Numbered from the stretch's first letter, positions 11,483-25,400 are shown. The stretch: 64,000 bases of DNA from Isoperla grammatica (GCA_945910005.1 OX246743.1:43682736-43746735), one strand, 5' to 3'. The notes: a model not told the origin generated them from the sequence alone. Program-made: numbers and translations.

Positions 11483-14400
11483 TGAGGAGATAATGAACAA
11501 CTGTCTGACTGTTTCGGTTACAGCCGAGTTCCGCAAGACGTGCGAAGAGTTGGCCCTGCTGGGATACACCAAGCCAGACGTCTACCTTATCGACATAGAC
11601 GGCAACGGACCATTCCCCCCCGCCCACGTCAAGTGCGAGTTCCAATCGAAAGAGTTCGAGGAGTCGACTAAAACCATCGTCGAGCACAACCTGCCCAGCC
11701 AAGTAGTACGTATCTCACAGAAAGGTCGTGATATGAAAGAAATACCATATTTTAATCTGCGATCCCCCCACAATACTGAAATGGTTATTTATTATAATTG
11801 CCAGATTTGATTTCGATTGATCAAATACGTTTCAAATGTGATAATCATTACGGCTCTCATCTTGCAAACTAATTAACTCACAGGGACAAGTAGAATGTGA
11901 AGGGGATGATGGAAAGGGAAGGACGTGGACTGCCTTTCGTTTGATTTCTCCCCCTCGACCTGTCCGGCTAGGGTGACCCTACCAGAAGCATACGCTTCCG
12001 CTGATATAGCTCTCGGGATCAGTAAAGCACACAATCCTGGACAGGACAAGGCAGTCCCTGGGCAGGTAGGAAAGTGGTATCAAATCTTATAACGAGCAAC
12101 AACTTGCGCTGTTTGCAGGACGTGCGTGGTACGACCGAGAACGACTTCCGGTTCAACATCACCTACCGCGAGTTCAGCGCGGAGATGCTACAAGAGTTGA
12201 TCTCTCACTCGCTTCACTGTAGCCAACACATCAAGTACGACTGTTATAAGGCGCCGCTAGAGCTGCACTCTGCTACGTGGTTCTTCTCGTCGGCCCGGGG
12301 TAACATAGTAGACTACCTGGGCAACGTGAACCGGGGCGTCTGTCCGTGCGCTGTCAACAGGTAAGACGCTGCATCTCTCACTGTAGCCAGCACATCAAAT
12401 ACGACTGTTATAAGGCGCCGCTAGAGCTGCACTCTGCTCCTCGGCCCGGGGTAACATAGTAGACTACCTGGGCAACGTGAACCGGGGCGTCTGTCCGTGT
12501 GCAGTCAACAGGTAAGATGCTGCATCTCTCACTGTAGCCAGCACATCAAGTACGACTGTTATAAGGCGCAGCTAGAGCTGCACTCTGCTCCTCGGCCCGG
12601 GGCAACATCGTAGACTACCTGGGCAACGTGAACCGGGGCGTCTGTCCGTGTGCAGTCAACAGGTAAGATGCTGCATCTCTCACTGTAGCCAGCACATCAA
12701 GTACGACTGTTATAAGGCGCAGCTAGAGCTGCAATCTGCTCCTCGGCCCGGGGCAACATCGTAGACTACCTGGGCAACGTGAACCGGGGCGTCTGTCCGT
12801 GCGCAGTCAACAGGTATGACGCGCAGGACGATGCAAGTAGTTTTAGACTGTCTATTCCTTGGTACATAGTGAATGCACATGCTTTCACGTTGTTTCTGCA
12901 CCAGTATTTTGTTGTTGTGTTACGCCGTTCTCGACAGCTAAATCATAATAAAGTGACGTCGGGGAGTGACTGGAGGAAGACTATTCTTAAGTGTTCAGAG
13001 GAGGAAAAGGGAAAGGAACGGGGTCTCATTTTGTGGCCTTTTACGACTGGCAGTCACCCTGGGCTTAATTCCATCCCGATCGCAGAAGAGTATTGTTTCT
13101 CCAAAACCGAGTTTGGGAACTTTTGGCGGATGTATGAGATAGTTTGGGGGGCAGCCATTATTACGTCACACTTCGTGAGTCACCTTCAAAAGAAGAAGAA
13201 CCAGGGGGGGGGTGCATCTATAAGATGGGAAGACCAATCCCCTAAGGACAGTCCGATCCAGATCTAGGGCGAAACCATTGAGTAATATTTTCAACTTTAC
13301 ATGAATCAATCCTTCTACAAAGTGTTTTCGTCTGCAGTCCTGAAATTCTTAATCCTTAATACTGGTGTTGATGTTTTCAGGACCTGCCTGAGTCCCAGTC
13401 AGTCGTGCAACTGTGACATGTCCGAGGGCAAATGGTTCTCAGACGAGGGTCACTACGTCACACCAGAAAGTCTCGGAATTACCGAAATGGTATTCCTACA
13501 ACAGAAGGAGTTGAGTAGCGACGCTCAAGGCAGGATAACGCTGGGCCCACTCGAGTGTGTGGAAACAAGTAAGACACTGCTATAGATAAACTGCTATAGG
13601 TCTCTCACAGCAAGAAGTAAGATAGTATCAGGATCGCCCACATTTAGTTTCCAACTTAACAAGCGCGAATCACTGACGTTTTTCCCGATTATCTAGTACA
13701 ATTTGGCTGCGGTAAATTTTTTGACGGTAACGCACAAGAAAACGTGCAAGTATGTTTCCGTCAAAAAACTTAACGCAACCAAATTGTACTAGATAATCGG
13801 GAAAAACGTTAGTGATTCGCACTTGTTAAGCTGGAAACTAACTGTGGGCGGTCCTGACTCCCCTGACACTATCTTCCTTCTTGGTGTGAGAGACCTTTAC
13901 TGCTCTGCTACAGCTTGTGGGTAAAGTAGTTGACAACTTGTGTTGGTCGCTGCTTCCAGATACCCAGCAGTACGTCGTTACCTTCACATCTAGTCAGTCG
14001 TACATCGAGGTGCCCGGCTGGAGGAAGGGGGACATCTCTTTCAGCTTCCGGACGACGGGGGAGAAGGCCATCCTACTGTACCAGCCTCCCATCAGACCCC
14101 ACCATCCCTCGTTCATGGTCGCCCTAACCAGCGGTAAGATATGAAGATGATGCTTGGTCGCAACTTTCAGGTCGGAACTTTAATCTGACCCGTAGTTTTA
14201 CATATTTTACAGAAAGCGCTCGTTCTAGCCGATTTGGCGACGAATTTAAAGTTATGCTGATAAACTATCTACAGAAAATCAACCTATATGACTGGTCAAA
14301 GCTACACTGTCCTTTCGGATGGGACGTAAAGCCGATGGTCCTCTTGGTACTTTTCGACAGGAGTAGGCTACGTGCCGGTACCAGGCTTCCCCTCCTCCTC

Positions 14401-17194
14401 ACTATCATTCATCAATCATCACTCATCAGGCTAAAGAGGGCATTGTGCCCTATACACTCGTCTTAATTACAATAAAAGTAAAGTATAAAAAATCGCGATG
14501 GCATTAAAACAAACGATTATCGCGATTTCAACTCTAAAATCGATTCAAATCGATCAATGACAAAATGTAATGTAACATTTGTAAGAAGAGACATTGTTCC
14601 CGCAGACTTTCACCTGACGTTCAACTTCACCCTCAACAACGGGATGTCGCGCGAGCTGCAGATAAAGTCCCAGCGTCGACTCAACGGGGGAGAATGGCAG
14701 AAGATCTGGATCGACTACAACGAGCATCATGTGCGCTTCATGATCAACACTGACTATCAGATGGTCGATCTGCTGCCCTGGGAGGAGTTCGGCCCGTTCG
14801 AGGGGAGCATGTTCATCGGGGGAGCCACAGAGTAAGAGCAAAGGGGGAGACTACCGGGGGAGCCACAGAGTAAGAGTATATAGAGGGAGACACTATCGGG
14901 GGAGCCACAGAGTAAGAGCAAAGGGGGAGACTACCGGGGGAGCCACAGAGTAAGAGTATATAGAGGGAGACACTATCGGGGGAGCCACAGAGTAAGAGTA
15001 TATAGAGGGAGACACTACCGGGGGAGCCACAGAGTAAGAGTATATAGAGGGAGACACTATCGGGGGAGCCACAGAGTAAGAGTATAAGGGGAGACACTGT
15101 CAGGGGAGCCACTGTAGAGTAAGACTATAGTGGAAGACACAAACTAAAGGGGAGACACGCACTATCGGGGGAGCTACAGAGTAAGAGTATAGGAGAAGAC
15201 ACACGTACTAAAGGGGAGACACACACTATCGGGGGAGCCACTGTCGAGTAAGACTATAGGAGAAGACACACGTACTAAAGGGGAGACACACACTATCGGG
15301 GGAGCCACTGTCGAGTAAGACTATAGGAGAAGACACACACTAAAGGGGAGACACGCACTATCGGGGGAGCCACAGAGTAAGAGTATAGGGACACACACTA
15401 TCGGGGGAGCCACAGAGTAAGAGTATAGGGACACACACTATCGGGGGAGCCATAGAGTAAGAGTATAGGGACACACACTATCGGGGGAACCACTGTAGAG
15501 TAAGACTATAGGGGGAGACACGCACTATCGGGGGAGCCACCGAGTAGGACTATAGAGGAAGACACATTATGTGTGGGGAGGGAGGGGTATTTCTTAAATT
15601 TAATATCTACCCTGCAGTGATTTCATTTTAACCAACAGTGTCATTCTTGCACTAAAACCCCTTGGCGTGCAAGGAGATGAGGGCCAGATGCACAGTCTAA
15701 CTAATTGTATAGGATTTGTTCATGGTTGCTGTAGAGTTTGTGTTTCTTTTGGAAAATATCATGTAATAAAAGAAATCCATAGCAAAAAACAGTTGACTGC
15801 GCATCTGGCCATTAGTGTTTGATTTTTAAAGAGATATAAAAAAGAGGTTGTCATTGCCTTGCACCTTGCAATGTATCATTGTATGTTTAAAAAATCGGAA
15901 ACCCGATATTAGTAGATAGTTCCTCACCAGGCTATTGTTTGTAGAGGTATGCTGAAGAAGAGCTCCGTGCAACAAGGCCTGATCGGGTGTTTCCGCGGCC
16001 TCGTGGTCAACGGAGAGATCCTAGACATCTACTCCTACATGAGTGTCCACCTGTCCGAGATCATCAAGGACTGCAAACCCTCGTGCGACCCCAACCCCTG
16101 CAAGAACAAGGCCCAGTGTAAGGAGCTGTGGAGCACCTTTCAATGCGTCTGCGAGAACCCCTGGGCACACGTCGGCACCTACTGCGAGACTAGTGAGTGT
16201 ACACGCAACTAAAACTATCAATTTATTTATTTTTTGGTGTTGCCTACCCCTCGGTACAGTCAACATACGCTAGACAGATAGTAGCAGAATGTAAACGCAT
16301 GCACGCATCACTGGTCCGTACTATCGCGAGCTATCATCGTGCACGCACTTGCGTTCTGCTACTAGCCGACTAGATTATGTTGAGTGGTACGAAGCAGTAG
16401 ACGGACATTCACATCAAAAGCAAAAAGCAAATACCTTAATAGGAATTATTTGTCAAAAGGGTTGTTTGCACAATGCACAGCCTTCTTTTGCTCACCGCTG
16501 CTTCTTGCAGACATCAACACTAAGGCGGTGACTGTCCTTACCCACCGTGTTGCTTGCACAGCCTTCTAACGCTTTCTACTTATGCTTGCAGACATCAACA
16601 CGAAGGCGGTGACTGTCCTTACCCACCGTGTTGCTTGCACAGCCTTCTAACGCTTTCTACTTATGCTTGCAGACATCAACACGAAGGCGGTGACTGTCCT
16701 TACCCACCGTGTTGCTTGCACAGCCTTCTAACGCTTTCTACTTATGCTTGCAGACATCAACACGAAGGCGGTGACTGTCCTTACCCACCGTGTTGCTTGC
16801 ACAGCCTTCTAACGCTTTCTACTTTTGCTTGCAGACATCAACACGAAGGCAGTGACTGATCCTTACCCACCGTGTTGCTTGCACAGTCTTCTAATGCTTC
16901 CTACTTATGCTTGCAGACATCAACACGAAGGCAGTGACCTTCCTCCGCGCCGAGGCCTACATAAAGCGCAACTACCTCGCCAACGTGACAGACGAGGAGA
17001 AACTCTTCCTGACCCATCTGATGAACGAGAACATTCTGATAAACCTGCGGACGTACGGCGAGAACTCTCTCGTGCTCTACGCCAACGATCATCTCAACAA
17101 CTTCGTGCAGTTACACCTGTTGCAGGGGAAGTGGGTTGTCTTCATGTTCAACGTGGGCCGCGAGATACATAACGTCTCCGTGGAGTACCCAGGT

Positions 17195-17230
<36 letters not shown>

Positions 17231-20200
17231 GGAGTACCCAGGTAACTCTCTCTCTCCGTGGAGTACCCAGGTAACTCTCTCTCTCTCAGTGGAATACCCA
17301 GGTAACTCTCTCAGTGGAATACCCAGATTCTTTTCTCTCACGTCTTACCATGGAATGCCAATGACAGCAGAGCAGTGAAATGCGCGAATTACTCTTCAAA
17401 TTTTTCATTTTTATTCAGATAAAAAATAGCATTTACCTGTGTTTATTATATATTAAGTAATTCCTATAGGTAAGCTATTGTTATTACTGATAAAGATTCC
17501 TAGACTATTAATTATCATTGTTAATTACTTTTACATTTTATTGTGAAAATTATGTTTTCATAATGCTTCTACCAGTGCTTCTACCGTATTAAATGCTTTC
17601 AGTGCCAAGTGGTACCACTTAGAATTTCGAAGCACGTATAGAAGTCTCAATATTATGTTTAGTGACTCGATTTTACGGCTGTCTGTATCGTTGCAGGACT
17701 CAACAGCGGAAAGTCGGTCCAGGTAGCGATCGTGAGGACCGAGGCAGAGACGATCCTGCACGTGAACGAGCAAAGCGCGTCAATATCGGCACCGATCCTC
17801 ATGTTGTCTGAATACTCATACAAGCCGTGGACAAACCCAGAGAGAGGTAAAATATATCAATATATAAACTGGGCTGCTGGAGACGATGAGTGGTTGAAGG
17901 GTGTCCCTAAACTGCGTGCAAATTTATGCGGGACTCGAATCCAAGTCCCTTAATTGGCACCACAGCCTTACGATACGATATAATGTTAGACCAAATCAAC
18001 GCACTATATAAGCACACAGTTTTATATTTTTATCTTTGTTTTCAGAGGTTCTAGCCCCCCAGCGCCCACCTGCACCCCCTACCGAATACTTCCAGATAAA
18101 TCTGGGGGGTTTCGACCCTTACAACTTGATCTCGGGGTCCGACGCCCCCCAACTGGACGGCTACGTGGGATGCATAAGGGGACTGCAAATAGGGGACCAC
18201 TTGGTAGATCTTCCAGCGCAGGTACCCTACTCTATGAAACGAGGTAAGTCAGATGAAATACCAAAATTTAAGCGTACCTATAAAAGCGTGGTCACAAGGC
18301 GAAACACAATCATTGGGGGGGGGGGTTGTTGGGCAGTAGGTCGCAGAGGGCCAGCATGAATGAGAATTAGAAAAGACATCAAGACGAAAGAAGGGGGAAT
18401 CACTATGAATTAACTGAACGGGAGCCCACATTGATTGATTAATTAATGGGGCTTAACGTCTCATATTTATGCAACGATGGCTAATCGAGACGATGAGCGG
18501 GTGATAATGAAGATGAGAAACACTTTGCGGGCATCGGTCACCACGAGAAGGGAGTAGGGACCCACCTCGACTGCTAGGGAGACGTTAAACATTCGATAAG
18601 CATGAATCTAATAGGTTTATTTTATGTTCAATCAGAAATTTGACAAATATTTTTGAAAAATCTGATTTTAACTAAATTTCGAGTTAGTTTTTTCGGTTTG
18701 CAGCAGTGTGTTAGTATAGTGGTATGAACGTGTTCTAGACGCAGAGGGAGTGAAGGCCGGATGTCAGATGAAGTGTGACGAGGTTCCTTGCAAGAACCAG
18801 GGGATCTGTATCGAGGACTTCCTAAAGGGAGAGAGCTCGTGTGACTGCGAGCAGACATCCTACTACGGAGAGTTCTGTGCCACGGGTAAGAACGCAAACA
18901 CAAGCTTACTTTTACTGCATTGTATTTAAACTTTGTCATTTCACGGTACTTTTACAACCTTACGCAAGGAGATGATTGTGGAGGTGAATGAGAGAGTGGC
19001 TGAGGTGTGTGTGGTAGAGGATGCAACTTTTGTTAACAGCAGGTTGTGGGTGGGAAGGGGCTTACTGTCAGGGGATGGGTTGCATCTGAATAGGAGTGGG
19101 GCAAGAGAGCTAGGTAATCTTTTTGTTAGGATAGCAGGTAGTCTCGCGTGACAGGAGGATGGTCAAACCAAAGGGAGGGATATTCAGGGGAGGGATAAGG
19201 GGAGGGTTAAGATAATGTCAATTAATTGCAGGAGTGTAAGGAGTGGGGAAAGATTGGAGCAAATGTGGACGTTGATTGAAATGTATGAGCCGGATGTAGT
19301 GGTATGTGTGGAAACATGGTTGGATGACGAGATTCTAAATGGGGAGCTAGGGCGTAAGGGATATAACGTGTTTCGCAAGGATAGAAATAGATATGGGGGG
19401 GGGGGTGATGATTGTCTGTAGGGAGAATGTCAAGGGCACATTGTTGTGGGTAGATAATGCGGTTGAAATGATGTGTGTGCAAGTAAGGGTGGGGGGAGGT
19501 TCTTGTGTGGATGTGGTGGGAGTATACAGGCCTAAGGATAGTGGGGAGTGGCAAGTGTTAGATAGGTTGGAAGAGGTAGTGATGGGTGATAGAGGAAGAG
19601 TGTTAGTAATAGCTGGGGATCTAAACTTGCCTGGAGTTCACTGGGAGGGGGGGAGGGAGGATCTTGGAGGCAGAAGGCAGGAATGGGCCTGTAAACTTAT
19701 TAATGAGGGGTTAGTGCAAACGGTAGGAGAGGGGACGAGGATTTGTGGGGAGGGGAGGAATAACATTTTAGATGTAATATTAGTAAGGCCGGAGGAAGCA
19801 TGGGTTCACTCGGAGGTAGTAGAGGGAATGAGCGATCATAGGGCCCCAATAGTAGAGTTAGCACTAGGTAGTGGGTGGGAGGGAAGGCAGGGAAATAATA
19901 GTGAAAGTAGGGACAAGACAATCTGGAGATATGATAGAGCTGATGTTCAGGGTTTGCAAAGGGAGTTACTGGTAATGTATGAAGAGTGGTCTAGTAGGGA
20001 TGTGGGAGTAAATGAAATGTGGGAAAGTTTTCTGCAGATATATAGGGGCTTGTTGGAAAGGTTTGTGCCGCAGGTGACTAAGGGGGGTGGGACTGACCCA
20101 GTATATTATAATAAAAGAATCAGGTGGTTGAAGAGGAAGTGCAGAGAAATATATAAGAGGTATAGGAAGACTGGTAAAGGTAAGGAGAAACTTAAGGAGT

Positions 20201-22372
20201 GGGAGGGAGTTCTTAATAGGGCAAAGGTCGATGCAAAGGATGATTATATGATGCACTTAATGGATGATGAGGGATTCCAAGGTAAAGGGAGAAGGTTGTA
20301 CGAGTCACAACATTTAATCTGTAATTATTATGTTTTGGACAATACAACTTTCTCACAAATTCGAAGTTCTACATAATCTTGTAGCCTGCAGCCTTAATTA
20401 TCTAAGGAACCAGAAAGGGGGGGGCGAAATACCCACACTTAAGGGGACTGGGGATGAGTTATTTACTGGTGATAAGGACAAAGCGGAGGTTTTAAACTCA
20501 CACTATGGGGAGGTATTCCAAGAGAGGGAAGATTCTAGTATGCAGTGGGAAGGGGGGAGGGGTAGCAAGCCACTCACGATAACGAATCTTGATATTAGAA
20601 GGGTTTTAGGAAAGATGGGAGGGAGAAAGGCATCGGGGCAGGATGGGTTGATGTGTAGATTTTTGAAAATTGGGGGGGAGGGGGTGGTTAGGTTTGTAGG
20701 GGATATTTGCAGGAAATCGTTAAGGGAAGGTACTATACCGGAGGGTTGGAGGGAAGGACTTGTAGTGCCAATACATAAGGGGGGGGGATAGAAGTCAAGT
20801 AGGGAATTACAGACCTGTTAGTCTCACTTCGGTAGGGAGCAAGATAATGGAAAAGGTAGTAGCAAATTATGTTAGGGAGGTGTTGGAGGGGGAGGGATGG
20901 TTGGTAGATAGCCAGCATGGGTTTAGGGAGGGGTATTCTTGCGAGACGCAATTGATAGGTCTTGTTCAGGATATAGGGGAGGCTCTAGATAAGGGGGAGG
21001 AGGTTGATGCAGTTTTCCTTGATTTTGAAAAGGCTTTTGATAAAGTGTCTCATGGGATTTTGATGAGGAAGGTTGATAGTGTGATTGCAGATAAAGGGGT
21101 TGTAAGGTGGATGGGAGATTTTCTAGCAAATAGGTCGCAAAGGGTAAGGGTGGGGGGTAGCATATCAGCAGCTATCGAAGTTACATCGGGGGTGCCGCAG
21201 GGGTCGGTGCTGGGTCCACTGTTATTTATAATGTTTATTAATGATATAGGAAGGGATATTGAGTCAAGATTAAGGTTGTTTGCTGATGATTGCGTCTTGT
21301 ATAGGGTGATTAAGGGGGTGGAGGATGCTAAGTTGTTGCAGGATGATTTGAACAGGATAGAGGAGTGGGTTGATGTTAATAGGATGGGTTTGAATGCGGG
21401 AAAGTGTAAACTGGTTGGGTTCACGCGTAAATTAAAAGGGGATGCGAGAGAGTATTTTCTTGAGGGGGTAGTTCTAGAAAAGGTAAAGAAGTATAAGTAT
21501 TTGGGAATTTTATTGGCCGAAGATTTGGGATGGGGGGACCAGGTGCAGGAAAGTGTAAGAAAGGGATATAGAAACTTGGGGTTTGTTATGAGGAATTTGA
21601 AGGGAGCTAGTAGGGAGGTAAAGGATATGGCTTACAAAACAGTGATACGGCCTATATTGGAATATGGTGGTGCGGTGTGGGATCCATATAGGAAAGGGGA
21701 AGTCATGGAATTAGAAAAGGTGCAGCGTAGGGCGGCAAGGAAGGTTACAGGACAAGTTAGGAGATGGAGGTATGTGGAAGATAGGTTAGGGAATGTGGTA
21801 AGGGCTTATGATAGTGTTACAGCAATGATGGGGGAACTGGGTTGGGAGTCCTTAGAGGAGAGACGGAGGAGTGATAGGATGTGTAATTTATATAGAGCAG
21901 CTAGGGGGAAAGGAGGGTGGGGGGAAATCCAGAGCAGGTTGCAAGAAGGAGTTTATAGAGGGAGGGGGGATCATAATTGGAAGTTTCAGCGTCGGGTAGT
22001 GAGAAGTGATCTGGGTAGGTTTGGTTTTGTTGAGAGAACGGTAAGGGAATGGAATGAGTTACCCGAGGAGGTTGTTGAGTGCGAGTCAGTAAGGGAATTT
22101 AGAAATAGATTGACAAAAAGGAGGTGACGAGGGAGGTTTGGATAGGTTGCCACCGGGTAGTTGTGGCCCATTTGCAGCCTTTAAGTGTTTTAATCTAATC
22201 TAAACCTTGTTTGACTGTCGCCATCTGACAAAATTAGTATTCTACACTATTTTGTAAATGGCCTGCACTCAAGTCTCCATGACTTTGCAGGCTTCTCCAA
22301 CTTTATATAAATATTAAATAGCCACTTTTTGAGTAAACGTGTATGTATCTGTGTGAGAATAAAATTATCTGA

Positions 22373-22408
<36 letters not shown>

Positions 22409-25400
22409 AACTGCAAACGGAAATTTTCGGTAATTGAAGATAATTTTTTTTTTTAAGAACTTTTTTCACCGGAAAACCGTAGATTGTGCAGAAAATGAAA
22501 GGGAAATGAAAAGGGTGTTTGCTCGACAGAAAAGGGAGCTGACTTTGGAGGTGAGTCCGCCCTGCAGCGCAAGTACTTGCTGGACGGTCCGGTCAACAGG
22601 GTCAAAGTTCAGCTGGCCTTCTCAAGCAACGACCAGCGCCAGTACCGGACAGTGCTGCTGCTACTCCAGACGCAGAACAGGTGAATACTGAACTAACATT
22701 TCGAACAACACAGTCCACATATTAATATTTAATTTGATCATGGATTTATAATAGTTAATTGATTATTTGGTGTTGATAACGACGTACTTGACAGCTTAGG
22801 TCATATGACGTCTTCCAAATCGGATCCATTATACGCGGGGGTCGTCATAAGGGGAGTCCAGCAAGGGAGGGCAGGGCCAAGTGGGAGGAGGAACGTCTTA
22901 AGTGAGACAGTAGAGGGAAGGAGACAGGGTCTCCTTTTGTCGCCTCTTACGACTGGCAGAGTCACCCTGGGTCTATTATACCCCCCCCCCCCCTCAGACA
23001 AGCAGATTTAAGATCTGAATTAAAATAGCTTTACAGCAAAGAATACATCAAGTAGCTATAAATATAACTAACAATTGTTGTGTTTTCCAGGCGCAGTTAT
23101 TACCTGATGGTGGCCCTGACTAGCGAGGGTCATCTTATCTTCGAGGAGGACAGAGAAGGGACAGCAATGGGCGCGATAGTCAAAGACAGACATTTCCTAA
23201 ACGGAGCGAGACATTCTGTCTATTACCAACGCACGGATGATACCGCAGTTCTACTCGTAAGTGCAAACAATATTATAACTTATAACCGATAGAGATGGCT
23301 CAGCGGTAAGACGCGAGACTCCAATTCGGCAGGTCAAGGGTTCGATACCAGTAGTCCCGGCTGAAGAACCCTTCAGTCACAAGGCTAATGCTGTGATTGA
23401 GTCATGCCATCAGCCCTCGGACACTCCTTACTCCTTCTCTATACTATTCCAAAGATCAGAATACTATAGTCACCTAAAGAGGGACGGTTTCTTATGAAAA
23501 ATTAACACTATTTACATAAAAAAAGGCGGCTGCCTCTCAAGTAGGTGGCCTCCCATACACACACATGCGAGATACTCTAAAAGGGGCAATGCCTTGATAG
23601 GTACCTGGCATTTTATATTATATAGACTATCATGGCCCGAGTTAATGTAGAAAAATGAACACTTTAAGGTTTATTCTACCACGTCAGTTATATATATATA
23701 TATATGGGATGCTTATAGTAATTGGTTGTATAATGTTCCCTCAGCGAAAATCAGTGTCTTGTAACTGTGTGGGTCGACACCAAACACAAATGTAATTTAT
23801 TAGTAATAAATGAACCTTCCTAGATTGACCGCGAGGTGGTCGCGCTGGAGACGATCCCGATCACGAGGTTGACGGAGGTCAGAGTGGCCGACGAGGGCGC
23901 CAACGAGGTCCAGGTCGGAGGGGTCAACACAAGTGACCCTCGCTTCGTCGCCTACAAGAGCTACAGTGGGTGCCTCTCAAGTAGGTGCCCTCCCATACAC
24001 ACACATGCGCAATACTCTAAAAGGGGCAATGCCTTGATACCTGGCATTGATCTTTCCCTGCAATGAACTAAAGACGGATTCAAGATAGAATCATTAAAAT
24101 ATACTGTATTGAAGTGATCTAATGCAAATGGCAGTATGAAAATAAAATGAAAAATGCTCCGACACCGGCAATCCTCACTACAGGGCCTGTATATCCACAA
24201 GAGATCCAAATTGTGTGAATTTATAAAACATACTATTGGAATTTCAATTGTGTCTTTGTTTCTATACTAGGAGTTAAGAACTTGAAAACTACTAGCTTCA
24301 CATTCACAAGAGATACAAAGTTAGACTGATCTTACAGTTAAGTTCAGAAAAGTCTTAAGACCTCTTGTAAATTCAGGCCCAAGTTTTGTTTCTCTCAGTC
24401 ATTTAAACGCTTGGATTAAGTTAACATTAATTTTTTTATTCAACATCATTCAAATTGATACAAGATAGTCCTATAAATATGAAATAATTTAGCTATGTAG
24501 TTGTTTATGTTTTGTTGTGTCCGTCAGACGTATTCTTGGAGGTGAACTCGTACGAGATGAAGCCGCTAGAAGAGTACATGTTGTTCACTAAGACGGGCAG
24601 CGAGAAGGTGAACGTGATGAACGCTGGGGGAGTGAGGAGTGCTCAGTGTTCCTTCTTCGACGTCGTCCAGAAGCCTCAGCCGGGACCCTCGCTCAACCTC
24701 AGTCTCGTGAGTCAATTGGTTCACGTGGACATTTCCTGGAAAGAAAAGCGGTGTTAGAAATAAGAAAAACTATAGAGAAGAGTTCTTTAATTCTATAATT
24801 TATTAATTTAATTTAATTGTTCTAATAATTTATATATTATTAATTCTATTTTATTATATATATATATATATATAATACTCACGTCCATGTTCTCTGTTTT
24901 CAGGGTCTCCACAAGGGATGGGTGGACGAACCACCAGCCAAGATACCCTACGTGTTCACAAACGCTTATCCATCAGAGGAAGAAAATGGTTCAACACAAA
25001 GTAAGTTAGCAACAATATGTCACCATAAATGTCGTCGCCCCGTATGACAGGCAGAGCTACCCACCACAAGTATGGGGGTGCTCGTCATAGAAACTATAGT
25101 TCCGAAACTAGTTAGTTCGTGCGGTGGGACCCTCCAAACTCACTATCCCCCCCCCCAATATTAAAATAATGTTACACATTGGGTGGCAGCGTATCCTACC
25201 TTCTATTGCTCTATATGAAAGTATTATCTGGTGATTACTATCATTATATTGTTAAATTGTTTGCTTACCTAATTGGTAGAAACATATGTATATGAATGTA
25301 CAGAATAGACCATGTTCATTTGCAGATGAAACTTGGAGGAAGTTAAATTAGAAGGTTAACATGTACGTGTGAGTTAGGCTCCAAGTATAACCAGAACATG

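Larger units (their letters stand above)
18910..22408 (+). mobile_element. CR1-like non-LTR retrotransposon, 5'-truncated, sense to host gene
   Basis: A G-rich, codon-biased block inside intron 19. In order: tail of an ORF1 with a DGLHL motif as in esterase-type ORF1 proteins (~18960-19150), an APE-type endonuclease (~19200-19900), reverse transcriptase (~20800-21700), C-terminal region to 22127, a short 3'UTR and an (ATC)n tail (22374-22408). CR1/L2-group elements often pair an esterase-like ORF1 with this ORF2 and a simple-repeat tail. The reading frame is broken several times, so this copy looks dead. The 5' end is uncertain. Confidence 0.9.

Noticed and set aside
11268..11702. Long minus-strand frames rich in Ser or Val-Ile and a plus-strand Met-Thr run
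   Set aside because: Artefacts of the GATGAC array and shadow of exon 10.
16554..16859. Cys/His-rich 101-residue repeat protein (HQHEGGDCPYPPCC)
   Set aside because: Looks like a small repeat protein but is an out-of-frame reading of the exon 16 acceptor array; it has no support beyond periodicity.
19700..21424. Several minus-strand Pro/Leu/Ser-rich frames
   Set aside because: Shadows of the G-rich retrotransposon coding strand.
22434..22691. Open frame beginning with a run of Phe and ending in CSASTCW
   Set aside because: A different frame from the LamG reading of exon 20; it lacks domain similarity and does not join the neighbours.
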